This document shows, one piece after another, positions 26,551 to 39,600 of a stretch of 64,000 nt of DNA. The position numbers were made by a program, and so were the translations under genes. Numbering within the stretch: position 1 is the stretch's first letter; every line of letters begins with the position of its first letter. The notes below the pieces were generated by a model. That model was not told the DNA's origin and ran no database searches. It saw only the letters and a program-made list of their open reading frames with translations. The stretch comes from Agelaius tricolor (lineage: Eukaryota; Chordata; Aves; Passeriformes; Icteridae): contig JALJCS010000053.1 in the NCBI GenBank assembly GCA_023055355.1, forward strand, positions 1,436,501-1,500,500, read 5' to 3'.

Positions 26551-29500
26551 CTTCCTCTTCCCAGCAACACAAGACAGCGCTCAAGGACTTGCAGCTTCAC
26601 CCCCACTGCAGGCTCCAAGGCATTTGCCAAAGCTGCAGACTGCAGCAAAAGATGCATCGACAGAAACTGGCCGCTTCTGCTTTTGGCTTCACAAGAAGGC
26701 TTGGCAACTCCGCACTTTCTTTCTTTGCCTAGGAGGGACAAGAGTGGCCCCCCCACAGCTGCATGGACCACACAATCTTCCCCTTGCAGCTTATCAAAAG
26801 CCAAAAGACAGCTGGCCCAAAAGAGACTGTACAAGTGAAGAACTACTCAAAGAAAGTGCAGATTGCTTTCCCAAGCCAAGCACTCCTTTCCAAACAGGGA
26901 AAACAAGCAAACCAAGGCCTGCCGCCTCCAGCACTACCTGCTTTGCCCTTGGCCATAGCACTGCAGAAGCCGAGAGATAGAGCTGCCCTGAGTCAAGCAG
27001 CCAAATGCTCTCCCAGAAGCACCAGCCCTGGGCTGCCTCAAGGTGACAGGTCAGAGGCCAAGTGCGTTGGTCGCTGCCTGGAGGAAATGCCGAGCTCCTG
27101 GCAGGACTCCGGCACCCAGCATCCTCAGCCAGCAACAGCAAAGTGCTGGCTGCTGCAAAACTTGCAGCTCTGCCTTGCACTAAAGACAGCACCCCACACA
27201 ACTGGCACTTACAGCTTCAGAATATCCAGCCTCTGGTGTGAGCACTGATGGAGGCTGGCGGTCATGCAGCTCAGCCTGCTCCTCTTTGGCTTCTTGTCCA
27301 GGAGCAGCGGGAGCCAGGGCAGAGACGGCTTTTGCTTCTGTCATCTGTCAGAAGAGAGGAGCATGAGGGACAGGCCATTTCCTATCATGCAGAATCTCAT
27401 CTCTTTTCACATCTACCACCACCTACTAAGGAAAAATCGTCCATATTTCATGGTGACAGAGGGCTTCTAATTCACAGCTACCAAATTCAAATGGGCCAAT
27501 TCAGCAGCACTCTAGAGGGATATGAAGTTGATTTTCCTCCCTGGCTGCTATCAGCAAGAAGGTTGTCTTGGCAGAAGGGAGCTTTAAGTGCTTGAAAGCA
27601 CTGAAATGCAAAAGTAGGAAAGCGACAGCAACGCCTTGGCTCCTGCTGCTGCAGACGTAGAAAACTGAAACTGGATCACAATCCCAGCCAGGGCTGAAAA
27701 AGGGGCAGAAAACGTTGTCCAGAAGCATCTTTGCTTGCTGCAAAAAGGAAAATGAACAGGCCTTCTCTTCTTAACAAAACTACCAGCCAACAAAGCACAA
27801 GATGGAAAGGTCACCCCCTCCAGTGACTAAAGGCCTAGGATGCAGTGAGGGGATGTTTGGCGGTGAAACAGCCCTCGTGCTGAGCACTGTCACGCAGGGA
27901 TGGATGGACGTCTGCCTGAAGGTCCCTCAAGAGCCTCCCATTGTCCAGGCAAAAGCTCCCTCAGCACCTCCTCACGGGCCTTGTGCTACACGCCCTTGCC
28001 CAGCTCCCCTGTCCTTCTGTGCACGCGCTGCAGCCCCTCAAGGACTTTCTGCTGCCCAGGGGCCCACAAGTGCACCCAGCACTGCAGCGGTGGCCGCAGC
28101 GCTGCCCAGCACAGGGCCACGCTCGCTGCCCTGCTCCTGCTGCCCCACTGCTGCTGACACAGGCCACCAGGCCCTTGGCCTTCTTGGCCACCTGGCCACA
28201 GGCTGCCTCATCTTCAGCAGCTCAAGGCCGCCAGCCCTGCGTCCCTTGGGCCCACGCAGCTCCCCCCCCACAAAAGTGCCCATGTCACTTCAGATACAGC
28301 AGGCGCCATTGCAAGATGGCCTTCCTCTTCCCAGCAACACAAGACAGCGCTCAAGGACTTGCAGCTTCACCCCCACTGCAGGCTCCAAGGCATTTGCCAA
28401 AGCTGCAGACTGCAGCAAAAGATGCATCGACAGAAACTGGCCGCTTCTGCTTTTGGCTTCACAAGAAGGCTTGGCAACTCCGCACTTTCTTTCTTTGCCT
28501 AGGAGGGACAAGAGTGGCCCCCCCACAGCTGCATGGACCACACAATCTTCCCCTTGCAGCTTATCAAAAGCCAAAAGACAGCTGGCCCAAAAGAGACTGT
28601 ACAAGTGAAGAACTACTCAAAGAAAGTGCAGATTGCTTTCCCAAGCCAAGCACTCCTTTCCAAACAGGGAAAACAAGCAAACCAAGGCCTGCCGCCTCCA
28701 GCACTACCTGCTTTGCCCTTGGCCATAGCACTGCAGAAGCCAAGAGATAGAGCTGCCCTGAGTCAAGCAGCCAAATGCTCTCCCAGAAGCACCAGCCCTG
28801 GGCTGCCTCAAGGTGACAGGTCAGAGGCCAAGTGCGTTGGTCGCTGCCTGGAGGAAATGCCGAGCTCCTGGCAGGACTCCGGCACCCAGCATCCTCAGCC
28901 AGCAACAGCAAAGTGCTGGCTGCTGCAAAACTTGCAGCTCTGCCTTGCACTAAAGACAGCACCCCACACAACTGGCACTTACAGCTTCAGAATATCCAGC
29001 CTCTGGTGTGAGCACTGATGGAGGCTGGCGGTCATGCAGCTCAGCCTGCTCCTCTTTGGCTTCTTGTCCAGGAGCAGCGGGAGCCAGGGCAGAGACGGCT
29101 TTTGCTTCTGTCATCTGTCAGAAGAGAGGAGCATGAGGGACAGGCCATTTCCTATCATGCAGAATCTCATCTCTTTTCACATCTACCACCACCTACTAAG
29201 GAAAAATCGTCCATATTTCATGGTGACAGAGGGCTTCTAATTCACAGCTACCAAATTCAAATGGGCCAATTCAGCAGCACTCTAGAGGGATATGAAGTTG
29301 ATTTTCCTCCCTGGCTGCTATCAGCAAGAAGGTTGTCTTGGCAGAAGGGAGCTTTAAGTGCTTGAAAGCACTGAAATGCAAAAGTAGGAAAGCGACAGCA
29401 ACGCCTTGGCTCCTGCTGCTGCAGACGTAGAAAACTGAAACTGGATCACAATCCCAGCCAGGGCTGAAAAAGGGGCAGAAAACGTTGTCCAGAAGCATCT

Positions 29501-32500
29501 TTGCTTGCTGCAAAAAGGAAAATGAACAGGCCTTCTCTTCTTAACAAAACTACCAGCCAACAAAGCACAAGATGGAAAGGTCACCCCCTCCAGTGACTAA
29601 AGGCCTAGGATGCAGTGAGGGGATGTTTGGCGGTGAAACAGCCCTCGTGCTGAGCACTGTCACGCAGGGATGGATGGACGTCTGCCTGAAGGTCCCTCAA
29701 GAGCCTCCCATTGTCCAGGCAAAAGCTCCCTCAGCACCTCCTCACGGGCCTTGTGCTACACGCCCTTGCCCAGCTCCCCTGTCCTTCTGTGCACGCGCTG
29801 CAGCCCCTCAAGGACTTTCTGCTGCCCAGGGGCCCACAAGTGCACCCAGCACTGCAGCGGTGGCCGCAGCGCTGCCCAGCACAGGGCCACGCTCGCTGCC
29901 CTGCTCCTGCTGCCCCACTGCTGCTGACACAGGCCACCAGGCCCTTGGCCTTCTTGGCCACCTGGCCACAGGCTGCCTCATCTTCAGCAGCTCAAGGCCG
30001 CCAGCCCTGCGTCCCTTGGGCCCACGCAGCTCCCCCCCCACAAAAGTGCCCATGTCACTTCAGATACAGCAGGCGCCATTGCAAGATGGCCTTCCTCTTC
30101 CCAGCAACACAAGACAGCGCTCAAGGACTTGCAGCTTCACCCCCACTGCAGGCTCCAAGGCATTTGCCAAAGCTGCAGACTGCAGCAAAAGATGCATCGA
30201 CAGAAACTGGCCGCTTCTGCTTTTGGCTTCACAAGAAGGCTTGGCAACTCCGCACTTTCTTTCTTTGCCTAGGAGGGACAAGAGTGGCCCCCCCACAGCT
30301 GCATGGACCACACAATCTTCCCCTTGCAGCTTATCAAAAGCCAAAAGACAGCTGGCCCAAAAGAGACTGTACAAGTGAAGAACTACTCAAAGAAAGTGCA
30401 GATTGCTTTCCCAAGCCAAGCACTCCTTTCCAAACAGGGAAAACAAGCAAACCAAGGCCTGCCGCCTCCAGCACTACCTGCTTTGCCCTTGGCCATAGCA
30501 CTGCAGAAGCCAAGAGATAGAGCTGCCCTGAGTCAAGCAGCCAGATGCTCTCCCAGAAGCACCAGCCCTGGGCTGCCTCAAGGTGACAGGTCAGAGGCCA
30601 AGTGCATTGGTCGCTGCCTGGAGGAAATGCCGAGCTCCTGGCAGGACTCCGGCACCCAGCATCCTCAGCCAGCAACAGCAAAGTGCTGGCTGCTGCAAAA
30701 CTTGCAGCTCTGCCTTGCACTAAAGACAGCACCCCACACAACTGGCACTTACAGCTTCAGAATATCCAGCCTCTGGTGTGAGCACTGATGGAGGCTGGCG
30801 GTCATGCAGCTCAGCCTGCTCCTCTTTGGCTTCTTGTCCAGGAGCAGCGGGAGCCAGGGCAGAGACGGCTTTTGCTTCTGTCATCTGTCAGAAGAGAGGA
30901 GCATGAGGGACAGGCCATTTCCTATCATGCAGAATCTCATCTCTTTTCACATCTACCACCACCTACTAAGGAAAAATCGTCCATATTTCATGGTGACAGA
31001 GGGCTTCTAATTCACAGCTACCAAATTCAAATGGGCCAATTCAGCAGCACTCTAGATGGATACGAAGTTGATTTTCCTCCCTGGCTGCTATCAGCAAGAA
31101 GGTTGTCTTGGCAGAAGGGAGCTTTAAGTGCTTGAAAGCACTGAAATGCAAAAGTAGGAAAGCGACAGCAACGCCTTGGCTCCTGCTGCTGCAGACGTAG
31201 AAAACTGAAACTGGATCACAATCCCAGCCAGGGCTGAAAAAGGGGCAGAAAACGTTGTCCAGAAGCATCTTTGCTTGCTGCAAAAAGGAAAATGAACAGG
31301 CCTTCTCTTCTTAACAAAACTACCAGCCAACAAAGCACAAGATGGAAAGGTCACCCCCTCCAGTGTCTAAAGGCCTAGGATGCAGTGAGGGGATGTTTGG
31401 CGGTGAAACAGCCCTCGTGCTGAGCACTGTCACGCAGGGATGGATGGATGTCTGCCTGAAGGTCCCTCAAGTGCCTCCCATTGTCCAGGCAAAAGCTCCC
31501 TCAGCACCTCCTCACGGGCCTTGTGCTACACGCCCTTGCCCAGCTCCCCTGTCCTTCTGTGCACGCGCTGCAGCCCCTCAAGGAATTTCTGCTGCCCAGG
31601 GGCCCACAAGTGCACCCAGCACTGCAGCGGTGGCCGCAGCGCTGCCCAGCACAGGGCCACGCTCGCTGCCCTGCTCCTGCTGCCCCACTGCTGCTGACAC
31701 AGGCCACCAGGCCCTTGGCCTTCTTGGCCACCTGGCCACAGGCTGCCTCATCTTCAGCAGCTCAAGGCCGCCAGCCCTGCGTCCCTTGGGCCCACGCAGC
31801 TCCCCCCCCACAAAAGTGCCCATGTCACTTCAGATACAGCAGGCGCCATTGCAAGATGGCCTTCCTCTTCCCAGCAACACAAGACAGCGCTCAAGGACTT
31901 GCAGCTTCACCCCCACTGCAGGCTCCAAGGCATTTGCCAAAGCTGCAGACTGCAGCAAAAGATGCATCGACAGAAACTGGCCGCTTCTGCTTTTGGCTTC
32001 ACAAGAAGGCTTGGCAACTCCGCACTTTCTTTCTTTGCCTAGGAGGGACAAGAGTGGCCCCCCCACAGCTGCATGGACCACACAATCTTCCCCTTGCAGC
32101 TTATCAAAAGCCAAAAGACAGCTGGCCCAAAAGAGACTGTACAAGTGAAGAACTACTCAAAGAAAGTGCAGATTGCTTTCCCAAGCCAAGCACTCCTTTC
32201 CAAACAGGGAAAACAAGCAAACCAAGGCCTGCCGCCTCCAGCACTACCTGCTTTGCCCTTGGCCATAGCACTGCAGAAGCCTAGAGATAGAGCTGCCCTG
32301 AGTCAAGCAGCCAAATGCTCTCCCAGAAGCACCAGCCCTGGGCTGCCTCAAGGTGACAGGTCAGAGGCCAAGTGCGTTGGTCGCTGCCTGGAGGAAATGC
32401 CGAGCTCCTGGCAGGACTCCGGCACCCAGCATCCTCAGCCAGCAACAGCAAAGTGCTGGCTGCTGCAAAACTTGCAGCTCTGCCTTGCACTAAAGACAGC

Positions 32501-33630
32501 ACCCCACACAACTGGCACTTACAGCTTCAGAATATCCAGCCTCTGGTGTGAGCACTGATGGAGGCTGGCGGTCATGCAGCTCAGCCTGCTCCTCTTTGGC
32601 TTCTTGTCCAGGAGCAGCGGGAGCCAGGGCAGAGACGGCTTTTGCTTCTGTCATCTGTCAGAAGAGAGGAGCATGAGGGACAGGCCATTTCCTATCATGC
32701 AGAATCTCATCTCTTTTCACATCTACCACCACCTACTAAGGAAAAATCGTCCATATTTCATGGTGACAGAGGGCTTCTAATTCACAGCTACCAAATTCAA
32801 ATGGGCCAATTCAGCAGCACTCTAGAGGGATATGAAGTTGATTTTCCTCCCTGGCTGCTATCAGCAAGAAGGTTGTCTTGGCAGAAGGGAGCTTTAAGTG
32901 CTTGAAAGCACTGAAATGCAAAAGTAGGAAAGCGACAGCAACGCCTTGGCTCCTGCTGCTGCAGACGTAGAAAACTGAAACTGGATCACAATCCCAGCCA
33001 GGGCTGAAAAAGGGGCAGAAAACGTTGTCCAGAAGCATCTTTGCTTGCTGCAAAAAGGAAAATGAACAGGCCTTCTCTTCTTAACAAAACTACCAGCCAA
33101 CAAAGCACAAGATGGAAAGGTCACCCCCTCCAGTGACTAAAGGCCTAGGATGCAGTGAGGGGATGTTTGGCGGTGAAACAGCCCTCGTGCTGAGCACTGT
33201 CACGCAGGGATGGATGGACGTCTGCCTGAAGGTCCCTCAAGAGCCTCCCATTGTCCAGGCAAAAGCTCCCTCAGCACCTCCTCACGGGCCTTGTGCTACA
33301 CGCCCTTGCCCAGCTCCCCTGTCCTTCTGTGCACGCGCTGCAGCCCCTCAAGGAATTTCTGCTGCCCAGGGGCCCACAAGTGCACCCAGCACTGCAGCGG
33401 TGGCCGCAGCGCTGCCCAGCACAGGGCCACGCTCGCTGCCCTGCTCCTGCTGCCCCACTGCTGCTGACACAGGCCACCAGGCCCTTGGCCTTCTTGGCCA
33501 CCTGGCCACAGGCTGCCTCATCTTCAGCAGCTCAAGGCCGCCAGCCCTGCGTCCCTTGGGCCCACGCAGCTCCCCCCCCACAAAAGTGCCCATGTCACTT
33601 CAGATACAGCAGGCGCCATTGCAAGATGGC
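26551..33630. repeat. Satellite copies 16-19
   Basis: Copies 16, 17 and 19 carry the linked pair tctagagggatatgaag (near 27,514, 29,284 and 32,824), where most left-hand copies have tctagatggatacaaag. Copies 16 and 17 are almost identical neighbours and differ visibly at ccgagag versus ccaagag near 26,971 and 28,741. Copy 18 instead has gatacgaag, the private CpG loss gtgcattgg (30,606) and the gatgtctgcc/gtgcctccc pair otherwise seen in copies 4, 6 and 26. Copy 19 has a private cctagag at 32,281-32,287, which shortens one of the accidental open frames. Confidence 0.8.
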
Positions 33631-36600
33631 CTTCCTCTTCCCAGCAACACAAGACAGCGCTCAAGGACTTGCAGCTTCACCCCCACTGCAGGCTCCAAGG
33701 CATTTGCCAAAGCTGCAGACTGCAGCAAAAGATGCATCGACAGAAACTGGCCGCTTCTGCTTTTGGCTTCACAAGAAGGCTTGGCAACTCCGCACTTTCT
33801 TTCTTTGCCTAGGAGGGACAAGAGTGGCCCCCCGACAGCTGCATGGACCACACAATCTTCCCCTTGCAGCTTATCAAAAGCCAAAAGACAGCTGGCCCAA
33901 AAGAGACTGTACAAGTGAAGAACTACTCAAAGAAAGTGCAGATTGCTTTCCCAAGCCAAGCACTCCTTTCCAAACAGGGAAAACAAGCAAACCAAGGCCT
34001 GCCGCCTCCAGCACTACCTGCTTTGCCCTTGGCCATAGCACTGCAGAAGCCAAGAGATAGAGCTGCCCTGAGTCAAGCAGCCAAATGCTCTCCCAGAAGC
34101 ACCAGCCCTGGGCTGCCTCAAGGTGACAGGTCAGAGGCCAAGTGCGTTGGTCGCTGCCTGGAGGAAATGCCGAGCTCCTGGCAGGACTCCGGCACCCAGC
34201 ATCCTCAGCCAGCAACAGCAAAGTGCTGGCTGCTGCAAAACTTGCAGCTCTGCCTTGCACTAAAGACAGCACCCCACACAACTGGCACTTACAGCTTCAG
34301 AATATCCAGCCTCTGGTGTGAGCACTGATGGAGGCTGGCGGTCATGCAGCTCAGCCTGCTCCTCTTTGGCTTCTTGTCCAGGAGCAGCGGGAGCCAGGGG
34401 AGAGACGGCTTTTGCTTCTGTCATCTGTCAGAAGAGAGGAGCATGAGGGACAGGCCATTTCCTATCATGCAGAATCTCATCTCTTTTCACATCTACCACC
34501 ACCTACTAAGGAAAAATCGTCCATATTTCATGGTGACAGAGGGCTTCTAATTCACAGCTACCAAATTCAAATGGGCCAATTCAGCAGCACTCTAGATGGA
34601 TACAAAGTTGATTTTCCTCCCTGGCTGCTATCAGCAAGAAGGTTGTCTTGGCAGAAAGGAGCTTTAAGTGCTTGAAAGCACTGAAATGCAAAAGTAGGAA
34701 AGCGACAGCAACGCCTTGGCTCCTGCTGCTGCAGACGTAGAAAACTGAAACTGGATCACAATCCCAGCCAGGGCTGAAAAAGGGGCAGAAAACGTTGTCC
34801 AGAAGCATCTTTGCTTGCTGCAAAAAGGAAAATGAACAGGCCTTCTCTTCTTAACAAAACTACCAGCCAACAAAGCACAAGATGGAAAGGTCACCCCCTC
34901 CAGTGACTAAAGGCCTAGGATGCAGTGAGGGGATGTTTGGCGGTGAAACAGCCCTCATGCTGAGCACTGTCACGCAGGGATGGATGGACGTCTGCCTGAA
35001 GGTCCCTCAAGAGCCTCCCATTGTCCAGGCAAAAGCTCCCTCAGCACCTCCTCACGGGCCTTGTGCTACACGCCCTTGCCCAGCTCCCCTGTCCTTCTGT
35101 GCACGCGCTGCAGCCCCTCAAGGACTTTCTGCTGCCCAGGGGCCCACAAGTGCACCCAGCACTGCAGCGGTGGCCGCAGCGCTGCCCAGCACAGGGCCAC
35201 GCTCGCTGCCCTGCTCCTGCTGCCCCACTGCTGCTGACACAGGCCACCAGGCCCTTGGCCTTCTTGGCCACCTGGCCACAGGCTGCCTCATCTTCAGCAG
35301 CTCAAGGCCGCCAGCCCTGCGTCCCTTGGGCCCACGCAGCTCCCCCCCCACAAAAGTGCCCATGTCACTTCAGATACAGCAGGCGCCATTGCAAGATGGC
35401 CTTCCTCTTCCCAGCAACACAAGACAGCGCTCAAGGACTTGCAGCTTCACCCCCACTGCAGGCTCCAAGGCATTTGCCAAAGCTGCAGACTGCAGCAAAA
35501 GATGCATCGACAGAAACTGGCCGCTTCTGCTTTTGGCTTCACAAGAAGGCTTGGCAACTCCGCACTTTCTTTCTTTGCCTAGGAGGGACAAGAGTGGCCC
35601 CCCCACAGCTGCATGGACCACACAATCTTCCCCTTGCAGCTTATCAAAAGCCAAAAGACAGCTGGCCCAAAAGAGACTGTACAAGTGAAGAACTACTCCA
35701 AGAAAGTGCAGATTGCTTTCCCAAGCCAAGCACTCCTTTCCAAACAGGGAAAACAAGCAAACCAAGGCCTGCCGCCTCCAGCACTACCTGCTTTGCCCTT
35801 GGCCATAGCACTGCAGAAGCCAAGAGATAGAGCTGCCCTGAGTCAAGCAGCCAAATGCTCTCCCAGAAGCACCAGCCCTGGGCTGCCTCAAGGTGACAGG
35901 TCAGAGGCCAAGTGCGTTGGTCGCTGCCTGGAGGAAATGCCGAGCGCCTGGCAGGACTCCGGCACCCAGCATCCTCAGCCAGCAACAGCAAAGTGCTGGC
36001 TGCTGCAAAACTTGCAGCTCTGCCTTGCACTAAAGACAGCACCCCACACAACTGGCACTTACAGCTTCAGAATATCCAGCCTCTGGTGTGAGCACTGATG
36101 GAGGCTGGCGGTCATGCAGCTCAGCCTGCTCCTCTTTGGCTTCTTGTCCAGGAGCAGCGGGAGCCAGGGCAGAGACGGCTTTTGCTTCTGTCATCTGTCA
36201 GAAGAGAGGAGCATGAGGGACAGGCCATTTCCTATCATGCAGAATCTCATCTCTTTTCACATCTACCACCACCTACTAAGGAAAAATCGTCCATATTTCA
36301 TGGTGACAGAGGGCTTCTAATTCACAGCTACCAAATTCAAATGGGCCAATTCAGCAGCACTCTAGATGGATACAAAGTTGATTTTCCTCCCTGGCTGCTA
36401 TCAGCAAGAAGGTTGTCTTGGCAGAAGGGAGCTTTAAGTGCTTGAAAGCACTGAAATGCAAAAGTAGGAAAGCGACAGCAACGCCTTGGCTCCTGCTGCT
36501 GCAGACGTAGAAAACTGAAACTGGATCACAATCCCAGCCAGGGCTGAAAAAGGGGCAGGAAACGTTGTCCAGAAGCATCTTTGCTTGCTGCAAAAAGGAA

Positions 36601-39600
36601 AATGAACAGGCCTTCTCTTCTTAACAAAACTACCAGCCAACAAAGCACAAGATGGAAAGGTCACCCCCTCCAGTGACTAAAGGCCTAGGATGCAGTGAGG
36701 GGATGTTTGGCGGTGAAACAGCCCTCGTGCTGAGCACTGTCACGCAGGGATGGATGGACGTCTGCCTGAAGGTCCCTCAAGAGCCTCCCATTGTCCAGGC
36801 AAAAGCTCCCTCAGCACCTCCTCACGGGCCTTGTGCTACACGCCCTTGCCCAGCTCCCCTGTCCTTCTGTGCACGCGCTGCAGCCCCTCAAGGACTTTCT
36901 GCTGCCCAGGGGCCCACAAGTGCACCCAGCACTGCAGCGGTGGCCGCAGCGCTGCCCAGCACAGGGCCACGCTCGCTGCCCTGCTCCTGCTGCCCCACTG
37001 CTGCTGACACAGGCCACCAGGCCCTTGGCCTTCTTGGCCACCTGGCCACAGGCTGCCTCATCTTCAGCAGCTCAAGGCCGCCGGCCCTGCGTCCCTTGGG
37101 CCCACGCAGCTCCCCCGCCACAAAAGTGCCCATGTCACTTCAGATACAGCAGGCGCCATTGCAAGATGGCCTTCCTCTTCCCAGCAACACAAGACAGCGC
37201 TCAAGGACTTGCAGCTTCACCCCCACTGCAGGCTCCAAGGCATTTGCCAAAGCTGCAGACTGCAGCAAAAGATGCATCGACAGAAACTGGCCGCTTCTGC
37301 TTTTGGCTTCACAAGAAGGCTTGGCAACTCCGCACTTTCTTTCTTTGCCTAGGAGGGACAAGAGTGGCCCCCCCACAGCTGCATGGACCACACAATCTTC
37401 CCCTTGCAGCTTATCAAAAGCCAAAAGACAGCTGGCCCAAAAGAGACTGTACAAGTGAAGAACTACTCAAAGAAAGTGCAGATTGCTTTCCCAAGCCAAG
37501 CACTCCTTTCCAAACAGGGAAAACAAGCAAACCAAGGCCTGCCGCCTCCAGCACTACCTGCTTTGCCCTTGGCCATAGCACTGCAGAAGCCGAGAGATAG
37601 AGCTGCCCTGAGTCAAGCAGCCAAATGCTCTCCCAGAAGCACCAGCCCTGGGCTGCCTCAAGGTGACAGGTCAGAGGCCAAGTGCGTTGGTCGCTGCCTG
37701 GAGGAAATGCCGAGCTCCTGGCAGGACTCCGGCACCCAGCATCCTCAGCCAGCAACAGCAAAGTGCTGGCTGCTGCAAAACTTGCAGCTCTGCCTTGCAC
37801 TAAAGACAGCACCCCACACAACTGGCACTTACAGCTTCAGAATATCCAGCCTCTGGTGTGAGCACTGATGGAGGCTGGCGGTCATGCAGCTCAGCCTGCT
37901 CCTCTTTGGCTTCTTGTCCAGGAGCAGCGGGAGCCAGGGCAGAGACGGCTTTTGCTTCTGTCATCTGTCAGAAGAGAGGAGCATGAGGGACAGGCCATTT
38001 CCTATCATGCAGAATCTCATCTCTTTTCACATCTACCACCACCTACTAAGGAAAAATCGTCCATATTTCATGGTGACAGAGGGCTTCTAATTCACAGCTA
38101 CCAAATTCAAATGGGCCAATTCAGCAGCACTCTAGAGGGATATGAAGTTGATTTTCCTCCCTGGCTGCTATCAGCAAGAAGGTTGTCTTGGCAGAAGGGA
38201 GCTTTAAGTGCTTGAAAGCACTGAAATGCAAAAGTAGGAAAGCGACAGCAACGCCTTGGCTCCTGCTGCTGCAGACGTAGAAAACTGAAACTGGATCACA
38301 ATCCCAGCCAGGGCTGAAAAAGGGGCAGAAAACGTTGTCCAGAAGCATCTTTGCTTGCTGCAAAAAGGAAAATGAACAGGCCTTCTCTTCTTAACAAAAC
38401 TACCAGCCAACAAAGCACAAGATGGAAAGGTCACCCCCTCCAGTGACTAAAGGCCTAGGATGCAGTGAGGGGATGTTTGGCGGTGAAACAGCCCTCGTGC
38501 TGAGCACTGTCACGCAGGGATGGATGGACGTCTGCCTGAAGGTCCCTCAAGAGCCTCCCATTGTCCAGGCAAAAGCTCCCTCAGCACCTCCTCACGGGCC
38601 TTGTGCTACACGCCCTTGCCCAGCTCCCCTGTCCTTCTGTGCACGCGCTGCAGCCCCTCAAGGAATTTCTGCTGCCCAGGGGCCCACAAGTGCACCCAGC
38701 ACTGCAGCGGTGGCCGCAGCGCTGCCCAGCACAGGGCCACGCTCGCTGCCCTGCTCCTGCTGCCCCACTGCTGCTGACACAGGCCACCAGGCCCTTGGCC
38801 TTCTTGGCCACCTGGCCACAGGCTGCCTCATCTTCAGCAGCTCAAGGCCGCCAGCCCTGCGTCCCTTGGGCCCACGCAGCTCCCCCCCCACAAAAGTGCC
38901 CATGTCACTTCAGATACAGCAGGCGCCATTGCAAGATGGCCTTCCTCTTCCCAGCAACACAAGACAGCGCTCAAGGACTTGCAGCTTCACCCCCACTGCA
39001 GGCTCCAAGGCATTTGCCAAAGCTGCAGACTGCAGCAAAAGATGCATCGACAGAAACTGGCCGCTTCTGCTTTTGGCTTCACAAGAAGGCTTGGCAACTC
39101 CGCACTTTCTTTCTTTGCCTAGGAGGGACAAGAGTGGCCCCCCGACAGCTGCATGGACCACACAATCTTCCCCTTGCAGCTTATCAAAAGCCAAAAGACA
39201 GCTGGCCCAAAAGAGACTGTACAAGTGAAGAACTACTCAAAGAAAGTGCAGATTGCTTTCCCAAGCCAAGCACTCCTTTCCAAACAGGGAAAACAAGCAA
39301 ACCAAGGCCTGCCGCCTCCAGCACTACCTGCTTTGCCCTTGGCCATAGCACTGCAGAAGCCAAGAGATAGAGCTGCCCTGAGTCAAGCAGCCAAATGCTC
39401 TCCCAGAAGCACCAGCCCTGGGCTGCCTCAAGGTGACAGGTCAGAGGCCAAGTGCGTTGGTCGCTGCCTGGAGGAAATGCCGAGCTCCTGGCAGGACTCC
39501 GGCACCCAGCATCCTCAGCCAGCAACAGCAAAGTGCTGGCTGCTGCAAAACTTGCAGCTCTGCCTTGCACTAAAGACAGCACCCCACACAACTGGCACTT